From: Pseudobacillus wudalianchiensis
GTDB lineage: Bacteria > Bacillota > Bacilli > Bacillales > Domibacillaceae
Reading direction: 5' to 3'
NCBI RefSeq assembly: GCF_001685015.1
Contig: NZ_MAYT01000023.1
Span: 89,791-153,790 of the forward strand
DNA length: 64,000 nucleotides
Under the pieces are notes generated by a model that saw only the letters and a program-made list of their open reading frames with translations, ran no database searches and was not told the origin of the DNA. A program made the translations under genes and the position numbers. Every line of letters starts with the position of its first letter. The first letter of the stretch is position 1. This document shows, one piece after another, positions 52,262 through 60,352 of the stretch.

Positions 52262-53443
52262 ATGTACAAATTATTATCACATAATGATCTAGACGGTGTT
52301 AGCTGCGGCATTCTCGCTAAGCTTGCGCTTGGAAAGCAAGTACAGGTACGCTATAACTCCGTTTCTGGCCTTGATTATGAGGTCTCATGGTTTTTAGAAA
52401 ATCAAGATAAAAAAACCACTTTATGGATCACTGATTTATCTGTTAATGACGAAAACAAAGAAAAACTCAACGAATTCCATCTTGCCGGCGGAAACGTGCA
52501 GCTGATTGACCATCACAAGACAGCTTTGCATTTTAACGACTATGAATGGGGACATGTCATTGTTGAAGACGAAGAAGGAAAGCTGACATCTGCCACTTCT
52601 TTGCTTTATGACTATTTGCTGACACAGGAATTAATTGAACCGTCTAATGCCATCGCTGAATTTGTAGAGCTTGTCAGGCAATATGATACGTGGGAATGGG
52701 AAAAAAATGATAACCAGGAAGCCCGCAGACTAAATGCCCTCTTCTTCTTAGTCTCAATAGAAGAGTTTGAAGAACGGATGATGAGTCGCCTTCGTTATCA
52801 TGATCATTTCTTTTTCGATGAGTTAGAAGAGAAAATATTAGATATGGAAGATGATAAAATCGCCCGCTACATCCGGCGGAAAAGACGAGAGCTCGTACAG
52901 GCCAAAGTGGGCGAGCGATTAGCCGGAGTTGTCTATGCTGAATCTTATCATTCTGAGCTTGGCAATGAACTAGGGAAAGAAAACCCTCATCTTGACTATA
53001 TCGCGATTTTGAATATTGGCGGGAAGCGCTTAGGATTCCGCACGATACATGATCATATAGATGTATCCGAGGTAGCCGCCTATTACGGCGGCGGCGGACA
53101 TGCCAAAGCGGCTGGCGCCTCTATGACAGAAGATGCCTATCGACACTTTGTCACGGAAACGTTTCACTTAATGCCGCTGCAGGAGGATGCCAAAAGAAAT
53201 CGCTATAACATGAAAGAATCCTCATTCGGCACGCTGTATCAAAATCGGTCAGGCGAAACCTTTCTTCTCTATTCGCCGACCGAAGAGCAATGGGCCGTTA
53301 ACCGTAATAGCACCCTGCTGCCCGAGACGTTCTCAAGCTTTCAAGAAGGAGAAAACTTTCTGAAGAGAACCTTCGAGGCGGCGCTTGCTAAAGATGATAT
53401 ATTTGTTCGTTATCTGCAGGAATTAGTAGGAAAAATTAAATAA
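52262..53443 (+). CDS. nrnB: DHH-family oligoribonuclease
   Basis: 393 residues from the ATG at 52262 after GAGGTGAAAGC. DHH motifs: LLSHNDLDGVSCGILAKLAL, WITDLSVNDEN, LIDHHKTALHF and the C-terminal DHHA1-type GGGGHAKAAGASM. The order and length match B. subtilis NrnB (YngD), which degrades short RNA from the 3' end. It lies 117 bases after the divergent uvsE start. Confidence 0.9.
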   Translation: MYKLLSHNDLDGVSCGILAKLALGKQVQVRYNSVSGLDYEVSWFLENQDKKTTLWITDLSVNDENKEKLNEFHLAGGNVQLIDHHKTALHFNDYEWGHVIVEDEEGKLTSATSLLYDYLLTQELIEPSNAIAEFVELVRQYDTWEWEKNDNQEARRLNALFFLVSIEEFEERMMSRLRYHDHFFFDELEEKILDMEDDKIARYIRRKRRELVQAKVGERLAGVVYAESYHSELGNELGKENPHLDYIAILNIGGKRLGFRTIHDHIDVSEVAAYYGGGGHAKAAGASMTEDAYRHFVTETFHLMPLQEDAKRNRYNMKESSFGTLYQNRSGETFLLYSPTEEQWAVNRNSTLLPETFSSFQEGENFLKRTFEAALAKDDIFVRYLQELVGKIK

Positions 53444-53523
53444 AATTGACGCAATGAACAAAGGAATAGTGGCTTTTCCTGTCATTTATGGTACGCTTTA
53501 AAGAAGAATAGGAGCGATTGCAA

Positions 53524-53898
53524 ATGATAAAAATTGAAGTACCACAACCAGACCTTACGATTGTAAAAAAGAATGCAGAAGGAGATACGAGTGAAGCGGC
53601 CATTGCCAGACAATACGGCTTCATTGACTACCACAAAATTGCCCGCGATAAAGGCGGCATTTATATGTATTATGATGCTCATGATGAATTAATGTTCGTC
53701 GGGAAAGCGCGAAAATTAAGAATGCGCATCCGTAAAAGCTTTGAGGACGCTGCTTCCCCAATTAAGCTGTATCGGGATGATGTCTATAAGATTGAAGTCT
53801 GCTACGTCGAGGACCCAATGGAACGAGAAATTTATGAAACCTACATCATTAATAAATTCCAATCAAAGTATAATATCGACAAAGCATTTTTTAGATAA
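53524..53898 (+). CDS. GIY-YIG-type nuclease-like protein
   Basis: 124 residues from the ATG at 53524 after ATAGGAGCG. The GIY-YIG core is seen as GGIYMYYDAHDELMFVGKAR followed by LRMRIRKSF and a distal Glu in YETYIINKFQSKYN. The second motif reads MYY instead of YIG, but catalytic Tyr and Arg positions are kept. Resembles UvrC-like nucleotide-excision endonuclease domains annotated in Bacillus. Possible repair role with uvsE nearby is only suggested by location. Confidence 0.8.
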   Translation: MIKIEVPQPDLTIVKKNAEGDTSEAAIARQYGFIDYHKIARDKGGIYMYYDAHDELMFVGKARKLRMRIRKSFEDAASPIKLYRDDVYKIEVCYVEDPMEREIYETYIINKFQSKYNIDKAFFR

Positions 53899-53907
53899 TA
53901 TTAACGA

Positions 53908-53946
53908 AAACAGCCATAGGCTTTAACCCCTATGGCTGTTTTCTTT
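53908..53946 (+). terminator. Intrinsic terminator after the GIY-YIG gene
   Basis: AAACAGCCATAGG and CCTATGGCTGTTT form a 13-pair stem, followed by TTTCTTTG. Confidence 0.9.
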
Positions 53947-54050
53947 GCGGCAGCTACCCAAGCCGCTCGTGTTTATGAATTTGCGGTCAGTATTCTAAAG
54001 TTTATGGCGAGTACATACTGCTTACTGGCGTGTATCATGAAGATTAGCTA

Positions 54051-55175
54051 TTAATAATCTTTTTGATAGCCGGCAAGAGGATAGGCTGGAATTTCCTGCC
54101 AACGATTAGGATCTACACTGTTCACTTTCCCAGAGGCAATGCCTTCAAGAATAGCCTTTAATCCAAGATAATTTTGCTTTGTCAAATAGCCATTCGATTT
54201 TTGTCCAAGATTCCCTTCGCGTGTGTTTCCTTTTGTTTCAAAGAAAATCGCCGGATTGCTATGATGTGTCGGATTAAGATTGTTGTAATTCAAACCGAGC
54301 ATCATGGCCGAAACAACTCCGCCTTTAATGTCAATTTCATACCTCTTCTCACCGCTTCCGACTTGGTAGCGGTCAATGTGCATATAGCCGTAGTCTTTTA
54401 ATGCATCATAGACATATACTTGCATTTGACGGGTAACGTCATTGTAGTTTTTCACAGAAGGCAACGTTGGGCCGTTTGGAGCAAGTGAGACTCCAAGTGA
54501 CATCGTAGTAGATTCATTCGTGCCGTATACTGTTTTAAAGCCTTGATGGTGCAGATCGACGGCATAATCAGGCTTTACATCAGCCCAGTACTTATAAAAA
54601 ACAAGTGATTCTTTTGCTTTAAAGCCCTTCTCCGCCCAGTCGCGGTTTAAATCAATTGTTAACGACTTGCCGTTAGATCCAAGCTTTGGCTCTCCATTTT
54701 CATACAGTGTCGTTGATCTTGTATTCATAATGCTACCATCCGGATTATACATTGGGATCGCATAGATGGTTACATTCTTTAAAATAGCTTCTACATCTTT
54801 TGAGCCGCTGCTGCCAAATGTTTTCAGCAAGTCTAAAACAGCACGTGTTGTTAATTTTTCGTCTCCGTGAATTTGCGCTTGTATCCACACTTTAATTGGG
54901 CCTGTCCCAACCTTCGCTGCATAGAAGCTGCGATCCTGCTCGCTTTTCCCATATTGATCTAACGTGAAGACCTCAACCTTGCCTTTGCTCGTTTGCTCAA
55001 TATCCTTCAACATTTTGATCATATCCTCATATGTAACAAGGCTGTCATAACTTAGCTGTCCATTTGTCGAAGGCCCTCCAGGTACCGTTTCAGCTGCCAT
55101 TCCAGAAGTTGAAAAGCCTGCAGAAAACAACAAAGTGAAACCTAAAGCGCACGTAATGACTTTCTTCACACCCAT
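54051..55175 (-). CDS. Secreted M14-family zinc carboxypeptidase
   Basis: 374 residues with a signal peptide (VITCALGFTLLFSAGFSTSG, cleavage probably after AAA/AE near 28-30). M14 metal ligands are His and Glu in AQIHGDEKLTTRAVLDLLKT (shown in part) and His in YAVDLHHQGFKT; substrate-binding NRDW is in TIDLNRDWAEKG; the catalytic Glu is in AIFFETKGNTREG. It removes C-terminal residues from peptides outside the cell. The start has GGGGGATGGG. Monocistronic with a leader of over 100 bases. Confidence 0.88.
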   Translation of the reverse strand: MGVKKVITCALGFTLLFSAGFSTSGMAAETVPGGPSTNGQLSYDSLVTYEDMIKMLKDIEQTSKGKVEVFTLDQYGKSEQDRSFYAAKVGTGPIKVWIQAQIHGDEKLTTRAVLDLLKTFGSSGSKDVEAILKNVTIYAIPMYNPDGSIMNTRSTTLYENGEPKLGSNGKSLTIDLNRDWAEKGFKAKESLVFYKYWADVKPDYAVDLHHQGFKTVYGTNESTTMSLGVSLAPNGPTLPSVKNYNDVTRQMQVYVYDALKDYGYMHIDRYQVGSGEKRYEIDIKGGVVSAMMLGLNYNNLNPTHHSNPAIFFETKGNTREGNLGQKSNGYLTKQNYLGLKAILEGIASGKVNSVDPNRWQEIPAYPLAGYQKDY

Positions 55176-55527
55176 CCCCCCAATTGTTATTTACATACGC
55201 TATCATTATAAATTGTTAGAATATTTAAATAAATAAGGCGAATAGCTGATTTATTCTTGCTTATTTGCTAAAAAAGATAGGAAAAAAGTTTGGAATGCTG
55301 TGAAACCGAAAGCTTTTTCGACAATTTCTTCTTTAAATATAACGACTTGGCGAATACTGTCGGCAAGTTATTCCCTCCTTTTGTTGCCTTCTTTTACAGC
55401 ATCTGTTATCGTTAAGGAGAATTATTTTTGTTCGAAGAAAAAGATTAAGCGAAACTACCTTTCGTCTAATGGATTTGAGCAAGGATAGTACTATAAGTGT
55501 GCTGTGCACATAAGAGGAGGAAGTAAG

Positions 55528-55728
55528 ATGGAACAAGGTAAAGTAAAATGGTTTAATGCAGAAAAAGGGTTCGGATTCATCGAGCGTGAAGGCGGAGATG
55601 ACGTATTCGTTCACTTCTCAGCTATCCAAGGTGACGGCTATAAAACTTTAGACGAAGGTCAAAACGTTACATTCGAAACAGAACAAGGCCAACGCGGCTT
55701 GCAAGCAACTAACGTTCAAAAAGCATAA
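55528..55728 (+). CDS. Cold-shock protein (CspA/CspD family)
   Basis: 66 residues from the ATG at 55528 after AGAGGAGGAAG. OB-fold with both RNA-binding motifs: KGFGFIE (RNP1) and VFVHF (RNP2); starts [20 protein letters not shown] and ends [10 protein letters not shown]. It binds single-stranded RNA/DNA as a chaperone. The transcript probably continues into the structured region and terminator downstream, since no terminator lies directly behind the stop. Confidence 0.95.
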   Translation: MEQGKVKWFNAEKGFGFIEREGGDDVFVHFSAIQGDGYKTLDEGQNVTFETEQGQRGLQATNVQKA

Positions 55729-55734
55729 TCATAT

Positions 55735-55949
55735 AAAGAATGTAGATAAAGTTTAGCTCAGGGCTCTCAAGCTGATTGAAAAGGATGATCCTTCGAGATG
55801 CGAAGCCTGGTGAAGATCTGAATGACCGCGATCGTCATAAGCACTTCAGACAGGCGAACAACGAAGAAGTCCCGTGCTTGTCAACAGCCTATTATATAAC
55901 ACCACTAACTTAATGAAGTTGGGATAGCGAAGGCTATTCTAGACAAGCG
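55735..55949 (+). ncRNA. Structured region downstream of the cold-shock gene
   Basis: Between the csp stop and its terminator lie several hairpins: AAGGAT/ATCCTT and CTTCG/CGAAG near 55780-55805, CTTC/GAAG around the CAGGCGAACAAC loop, and a long nested helix in which GCTTGTC (55876-55882) pairs with GACAAGC (55942-55948), enclosing AGCCT/AGGCT and AACTT-AATG-AAGTT. The nesting suggests a folded RNA domain in the csp 3' region. It overlaps a 42-codon reading frame, so RNA and peptide explanations compete. Confidence 0.45.
55785..55913 (+). CDS. Possible 42-residue peptide with the HKxFRQANNE motif
   Basis: Frame from ATG 55785 (or TTG 55776): MILRDAKPGEDLNDRDRHKH, then FRQANNEEVPCLSTAYYITPLT (22 residues, here FRQANNEEVP plus CLSTAYYITPLT). 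No good ribosome-binding site: AAAGG touches the ATG. A closely related coding stretch occurs upstream of the GGDEF gene at 30661-30692, where nearly all base changes are silent, supporting a translated peptide. It is therefore listed with low confidence. Confidence 0.35.
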   Translation: MILRDAKPGEDLNDRDRHKHFRQANNEEVPCLSTAYYITPLT

Positions 55950-55994
55950 GCAACTCACCTTCAACTTTCTATTGAACGTGCAGTTGCTTTTTTT
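55950..55994 (+). terminator. Terminator closing the csp transcript
   Basis: GCAACT/AGTTGC with an inner TTCAA/TTGAA stem, followed by seven T. Confidence 0.85.
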
Positions 55995-56039
55995 GTGTGC
56001 TTCCGATAACTCTTCATTACTTTTTAAGAGGTGATCCAT

Positions 56040-56510
56040 TTGTTTAATTTGATACTAATCGTTCATATTTTCACAGGCTTTATTTGTTTGATCACGGGAC
56101 TGATTGCTGGCTTTTCCAAGAAGAAAAAAGGAAAGCACACACTCACAGGTCAAATATATTTCTGGTCTTATTCACTCGTTTTTCTTTCCGCTGTCATCAT
56201 GGCTATTACACATTGGCAGGAAAGCGCCTATCTTTTTTATATCGCTCTTTTTTCTTTCGCCTTTGCTTTGCTCGGCTACGTGTCTGTAAAGAAAAAGAGA
56301 AAAAATTGGCTAAGTCAGCATATTGCAGGAATGCTCGGTTCTTATATTGGCATCGTCACAGCTACCCTTGTCGTGAATAGTCCGAAGATTCCACTTTTAA
56401 ATGAGGTGCCTATACTCGCCATTTGGCTATTGCCGACCATTATCGGCACCCCGATCATCTTCAAAATCGGAAATAAATATGCTCCAAAACAAAAAAAGAT
56501 AGCCAGTTAA
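56040..56510 (+). CDS. DUF2306-type small membrane protein
   Basis: 156 residues from a TTG after AAGAGGTGATCCAT. Four to five membrane spans. LNLILIVHIFTGFICLITGL-like start, a His pair in KGKHTLTGQIYFWSYSLVFL and QHIAGMLGSYIG, which resemble heme- or quinone-type membrane helices of the DUF2306 group. Function unknown. Its own promoter or read-through from the csp region is unclear. A hairpin separates it from the convergent sodC-like gene. Confidence 0.7.
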   Translation: MFNLILIVHIFTGFICLITGLIAGFSKKKKGKHTLTGQIYFWSYSLVFLSAVIMAITHWQESAYLFYIALFSFAFALLGYVSVKKKRKNWLSQHIAGMLGSYIGIVTATLVVNSPKIPLLNEVPILAIWLLPTIIGTPIIFKIGNKYAPKQKKIAS

Positions 56511-56515
56511 CGATG

Positions 56516-56545
56516 AACAGCCTTTCCCACTCGGGAAAGGCTGTC
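56516..56545. terminator. Hairpin between convergent genes
   Basis: ACAGCCTTTCCC and GGGAAAGGCTGT form a near-perfect 12-pair stem, with no good T-run on either strand. Probably a shared weak terminator. Confidence 0.6.
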
Positions 56546-56551
56546 AATCTG

Positions 56552-57226
56552 TTATTGAGCGCTTATCGCTCCGCATGCAATACGTGATCCAGCGTCACCC
56601 GCTGGTTGAGATTTGCCATCATCTGCTTTTTCATGAATGACAAGAGCAGATCCATCTTGATCCAACAAAGAATGATCTTCCCCACTGTTAAGTGTGACCT
56701 CTTTTGCGATCATTTCCGCTTTAACTGTCCCATCTTTTCCTACGTTCAGGTTTGGCAAGTCACCAGCATGAGGACCTTTTTCATGGTTCATTCCATGGCT
56801 GGCATTCGTTGGATTAAAGTGACCACCTGCTGATTCAAAATCCGGCCCGTCACATTTTCCCGTTTCATGAATATGAAATCCATGCTCACCAGGCGGTAGT
56901 TCTAAAGCATCTACTTTAATGGCTACTCCTTCTGCTGTTTGTTTCAGTTCAGCTGTCCCCACTTTTTTACCTTCATCATTTTTTAAATCAATGACCGTAG
57001 CATCATTATCTTCTCCCTCTCCAGCAACTGGTGTATCTGGAGATGCAGGAGCCTGCTCCTCTGTTGAAGTTTCCTCACTTGGCTGTTTTTCTGTTGCTGT
57101 AGCATCGTTCTCAGCAGTCGTTTCTTTAGTTTTCTGTTCATCCGCTTCTTTGTTATCTCCGCCGCCACAAGCACTGATGACTAGCATTACAGCTAAGATA
57201 AATGTGAAAAATAATAGTTTTCTCAT
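56552..57226 (-). CDS. sodC: Cu/Zn superoxide dismutase-like lipoprotein
   Basis: 224 residues from the ATG at 57226 after AGGGGAGG. Lipobox VISACGGG. A low-complexity T/E/P-rich linker (about 25-75) precedes the SodC domain: LPPGEHGFHIHETGKCDGPD with copper His, SAGGHFNPTNASHGM and GPHAGDLPNL with zinc ligands, HSLLDQDGSALVIHE, and DAGSRIACGAI with the conserved disulfide Cys and Arg. All main ligands appear present, unlike B. subtilis YojM, in which some are lost. Anchored outside the cell. Confidence 0.9.
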   Translation of the reverse strand: MRKLLFFTFILAVMLVISACGGGDNKEADEQKTKETTAENDATATEKQPSEETSTEEQAPASPDTPVAGEGEDNDATVIDLKNDEGKKVGTAELKQTAEGVAIKVDALELPPGEHGFHIHETGKCDGPDFESAGGHFNPTNASHGMNHEKGPHAGDLPNLNVGKDGTVKAEMIAKEVTLNSGEDHSLLDQDGSALVIHEKADDGKSQPAGDAGSRIACGAISAQ

Positions 57227-57446
57227 AATCATCCTCCCCTTCCAGAAATTATGTACATATACACTCACTTTACACCGTTCAAAACTTCTTTAAACACTTT
57301 TAGCGAATTTCACTTCATTCGACCTAGTGAAGCCATAAAAAAAGAAAGATTGCTTGCCCTCTATCCTAAATCCTTTCGCACATTTCCCGCTTCTATTTGC
57401 TAAGGGAACTGTCATCGCCTTGTTTGTAAAAGAAGAAATAAAAAAG
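57227..57446. other. Intergenic sequence without identified gene
   Basis: Upstream of the sodC-like gene. No open frame with a ribosome-binding site and no strong promoter pair was seen. The hairpin element follows at 57447. Confidence 0.5.
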
Positions 57447-57506
57447 TGCCGTTTACAAATTATTCATCCTCTTCTTTCAGCAGAGGTAATTCCCTTGTTA
57501 ACGGCA
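57438..57506 (-). terminator. Two-stem hairpin with T-run, orphan terminator or small RNA end
   Basis: TGCCGTTTACAA (57447-57458) pairs with TTGTTAACGGCA (57495-57506) with one mismatch, around an inner CCTCT/AGAGG stem. On the minus strand a TTTTTTAT run follows. No minus-strand gene ends here. Confidence 0.5.
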
Positions 57507-57581
57507 ACTATTCTATTTTTATTCTTTCATTAAAGAATATTTTTTCAAAAATAAGGTAAAGGTAACGTGAGGTGATAAAGC

Positions 57582-57908
57582 GTGCAGCAAACACAAAATT
57601 TAAGTGAGTTGACAGAGTTAGTGAAATCTGAAAAAGGAAACATACAATTATGTATCTCCCAACAGGAAAAGAGTTCCTCTGGCATATCACTTGGAGATGA
57701 AGATACAGGAGGAGCGGACCAGGAGATAGAAGTAAAAATCCTAATGGAAGCCGCTAAAAAAGCGATTGTCTTTGAGAAGGTGTATAATCAGTCAATCGAG
57801 TATGAAGAAGCTATTAAACAAATAAAAGCCTTGGAGCAAGCATTTCCATTACAAAAAATGAGTGTTGAAGAAATAGAGAAGAGAATACAAACGATCGATC
57901 AAGGCTAA
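57582..57908 (+). CDS. Hypothetical protein, 108 residues
   Basis: GTG start after GAGGTGATAAAGC. Acidic, helical C-terminal half (VKILMEAAKKAIVFEKVYNQ, YEEAIKQIKALEQAFPLQKM). No signal peptide, membrane span or metal motif. I do not recognise the family. Upstream of yuxK by about 95 bases, so the two may be separate or loosely linked. Confidence 0.65.
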   Translation: MQQTQNLSELTELVKSEKGNIQLCISQQEKSSSGISLGDEDTGGADQEIEVKILMEAAKKAIVFEKVYNQSIEYEEAIKQIKALEQAFPLQKMSVEEIEKRIQTIDQG

Positions 57909-58003
57909 CTATAATAAATTGATGAAGTGTTTTACCCGATAGGAAAGAGGTTAAAGTAGAGAAAGAGAGAATTTTATATTATAAGAGATAAGGAGGACAT
58001 CAC

Positions 58004-58393
58004 ATGCATCCTGTTGTTTTATTTGATGGTGAATGTAATTTTTGTGATTCAAGCGTTCAGTTTATTATAAAGAATGATCCTAAAGGAATGTTTCATTTTG
58101 CTTCTTTGCAAAGTGAAACGGGGCAGGAATTACTAAAGAAGCATCACGTTCCTTCGGATATCGACAGTATGATCTTGATTGAAGGCGATAAAGTGTATTA
58201 TAAATCGGCGGCGGCCCTTCGAATTTGCAGGCATTTAAAAGGCGCTTGGAAATTACTATATGCTTTTATCATCGTTCCTCGCCCAATCCGAAACATCGCC
58301 TATGATTTCATTGCTAAAAATCGTTATAAGTGGTTTGGAAAAAAAGAAAGCTGTATGCTCCCATCGCCAAGCGTGCGAGCACGATTTATATAA
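58004..58393 (+). CDS. yuxK: DCC-family thiol-disulfide oxidoreductase-like protein (YuxK)
   Basis: 129 residues after AAGGAGGAC. The family signature DGxCxxC is LFDGECNFCDSSVQFIIKND, then GMFHFASLQSETGQELL and the C-terminal YDFIAKNRYKWFGKKESC. DUF393 (DCC) proteins have a thioredoxin-like CxxC, but the reaction is unproven. Followed by a strong bidirectional terminator. Confidence 0.9.
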   Translation: MHPVVLFDGECNFCDSSVQFIIKNDPKGMFHFASLQSETGQELLKKHHVPSDIDSMILIEGDKVYYKSAAALRICRHLKGAWKLLYAFIIVPRPIRNIAYDFIAKNRYKWFGKKESCMLPSPSVRARFI

Positions 58394-58428
58394 AAAAGGA
58401 AAAGCACTTCTGCTTTTCCTTTTTTATT
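58391..58428. terminator. Bidirectional terminator between yuxK and the FnIII gene
   Basis: AAAAAAGGAAAAGCA and TGCTTTTCCTTTTTT form a 15-pair stem with T-runs for both strands. Confidence 0.92.
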
Positions 58429-59710
58429 TGAAATTAGACACACGCCAAAATTGATCAGCCATAGTAGCAGACAACCATTCGAGACCCTTGCTTTCAGCCT
58501 GATGAATAGGCTGCCAAGAAGTATAATTATTCTTCAAATACACCTCTTGATGCGGAGATTGGTCATGCACTCCACTAATATCATAAAATCCATTCTTGTA
58601 AAGGCGGACATGCATTTTATAGTCGATGGCCGGTGAAGCAACGAGGGGATTTCCTACAGAATGGATAAGCTGAATGGAGGCTTCTTTATTTGTTACATTT
58701 GACTTCTTTAACTGAATTCCTTCCGCTGAGGCAGTCTCTTCTTCTTTAAATCTTCTTGTCCACCCGTAAGCTTTTGTTTTACCAACATCTTTCACTAAAC
58801 GAACATTAGGGCTTCGCCCGTCAAAATTGATTAAGATATCTGCTCTCGTACGATAATTAGGGGCTTCTGGATCAAATCCCCGCCCATCTCCTTCAAAATA
58901 ACGAAGAGTAGAAAAGAAGTTTGGATTCTTTAGCCACTTATTTGTTAAAAATGTAGTGTACCGAATCGCCCACTCTGTCCGGTCAGAAGTCTGCTCCCTT
59001 GGCCTTAACACACTTTCAACCATTCCAATTTGTTTAGTTAAGCTAAACCTCTCCAATACCGCTTCTTTCTCTGAGGTGTCCTTTTTAAAAAAGCCGATGA
59101 TTCCCGCAATAGCAAACTTTTCCTCGCTCATTGTTTTTTCAGAGAGCGCAAGTGGACGAGTCGCCTTAATGGAATAATGATAGTCTTTGTCGCTCTCGAT
59201 CATATCATCGATAAATTGGCAATCCTTGACCTTCGCTATTTTTTCTCCATTACGGTAAACTATATACTCTTTAACACCTTCAATAGGCTCCCATTCCATG
59301 CTGATCACTGAATGGGTTACAATCGTCGTAACAATTAAGTTTTGCAATACGTTCGCAGGGTTTTGATCCTTCGTTACAGTAGAGGTTTGTATTTTTATCG
59401 TATTAGCGAGTTGGTTGGCAGGACCCATCTTTTTCACTGTATATAGATAGGTTTTTCCCGGAACGAGTCCTGTATCCGTTATCTCTTGATCGGTTCCTGA
59501 ATAAATCAGCTCATCCTCTCTGTATACTTTATAAGCTCCCTTCCCTTCCATCCAATGAAAGGTAATCTCATTTTCTTTCTGTTTAATGGATTTGATCATC
59601 AGGCTATTAATGCGGGCTAATCTCTGCTGTCGCCTTTTTCTCCAAGACAATAAAATGCTTCCCGCTAAACCCAATGCAGCTATAGAATAACGATACATCG
59701 CTTTTGCCAC
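58424..59710 (-). CDS. Membrane-anchored FnIII-repeat protein with DUF3238 domain
   Basis: 428 residues. One N-terminal membrane span (about 5-23) followed by RKRRQQR, then two fibronectin type III-like repeats (about 35-110 and 125-205, with GAYKVYREDELIYSGTDQEI and EGVKEYIVYRNGEKIAKVKD). The C-terminal DUF3238 domain (about 235-425) has FEGDGRGFDPEAPNYRTRAD and SSTLS-like beta elements. A start at the ATG at 59698 is equally possible. A surface or cell-envelope role is likely; no function is known. Confidence 0.78.
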   Translation of the reverse strand: MAKAMYRYSIAALGLAGSILLSWRKRRQQRLARINSLMIKSIKQKENEITFHWMEGKGAYKVYREDELIYSGTDQEITDTGLVPGKTYLYTVKKMGPANQLANTIKIQTSTVTKDQNPANVLQNLIVTTIVTHSVISMEWEPIEGVKEYIVYRNGEKIAKVKDCQFIDDMIESDKDYHYSIKATRPLALSEKTMSEEKFAIAGIIGFFKKDTSEKEAVLERFSLTKQIGMVESVLRPREQTSDRTEWAIRYTTFLTNKWLKNPNFFSTLRYFEGDGRGFDPEAPNYRTRADILINFDGRSPNVRLVKDVGKTKAYGWTRRFKEEETASAEGIQLKKSNVTNKEASIQLIHSVGNPLVASPAIDYKMHVRLYKNGFYDISGVHDQSPHQEVYLKNNYTSWQPIHQAESKGLEWLSATMADQFWRVSNFK

Positions 59711-59886
59711 CCCGCTTTTTTACATTTAAAGAACTATTAGTACTAGGAAACACCTTTTGTTATACCCTGATCGGATATTTTCCACACCTTCTGCCAATCG
59801 TTCACAAATTGTCTTCATTCTTCATTAAAGTGGCGTATGACCTGGGTTTTCATACATTAGACAAGTTAGCATGAGTCATGATTACA

Positions 59887-59916
59887 TAAAAAAGCCGTGC
59901 TAAAAGCAGCACGACC
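59887..59916 (-). terminator. Terminator of copZ
   Basis: Minus strand GTCGTGCT / AGCACGGC stem followed by six T, overlapping the stop codon. Confidence 0.88.
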
Positions 59917-60128
59917 TACTGTTGTTCTACATCATATCCTTGTTCTTCAATTTCATCCGTAATATCTTTTATAGAGACAACGTTTGGATCAAAAGACACG
60001 TCCACCGTGTTTTCCTCTAAATGTACTTTCACAGATTCGACTCCATTTAATTTTCCAACGTTGCTTTCAACTGCATGAACACAATGATCGCAAGACATTC
60101 CTTGTACATACAATGTGACTTGTTCCAT
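59916..60128 (-). CDS. copZ: Copper chaperone
   Basis: 70 residues after TGGAGGAGG. HMA domain with the copper-binding GMSCDHC near residue 10 and the ferredoxin-like pattern VESNVGKLNGVESVKVHLEE, DEIEEQGYDVE. CopZ carries Cu(I) to a CopA ATPase or to a regulator. No copA or csoR lies in the window, so this copy is solitary; no CsoR-type operator was seen upstream. Confidence 0.93.
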   Translation of the reverse strand: MEQVTLYVQGMSCDHCVHAVESNVGKLNGVESVKVHLEENTVDVSFDPNVVSIKDITDEIEEQGYDVEQQ

Positions 60129-60169
60129 TGTCCTTCCTCCTCCATTTTATTGCTTTATGACGATCTACC

Positions 60170-60352
60170 TTGTTACAGGGATGGGATGTGCTGCTTCTTA
60201 TTTATTCACTCTTCTTTATTGGAATAAACACACGCTTTATTCATATACAGGAAGAAGATCTTCTGCAAGGAATCAATGGGCGGAAAGAAAAAACATGGTC
60301 TAACCACGAAAGTCCCATAAAAAAGATCGCCTTCTCTGGCAGCTGCGATTAG
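60170..60352 (+). pseudogene. Possible remnant of a membrane methyltransferase-like gene
   Basis: A frame starting near 60150 reads LLQGWDVLLLIYSLFFIGIN, then TRFIHIQEEDLLQ. One membrane span followed by an R-I-x-x-EE-x-LL pattern is reminiscent of the C-terminal end of isoprenylcysteine carboxyl methyltransferase-like proteins, but the downstream FG..Y..Y part is lost. No ribosome-binding site. Low confidence. Confidence 0.25.

Noticed and set aside
55317-55323. TTCGACA, a reverse Spo0A-box core between the M14 carboxypeptidase and csp
   Set aside because: A 7-base core occurs by chance at this density; no promoter lies in a sensible position around it. Kept only as a note.
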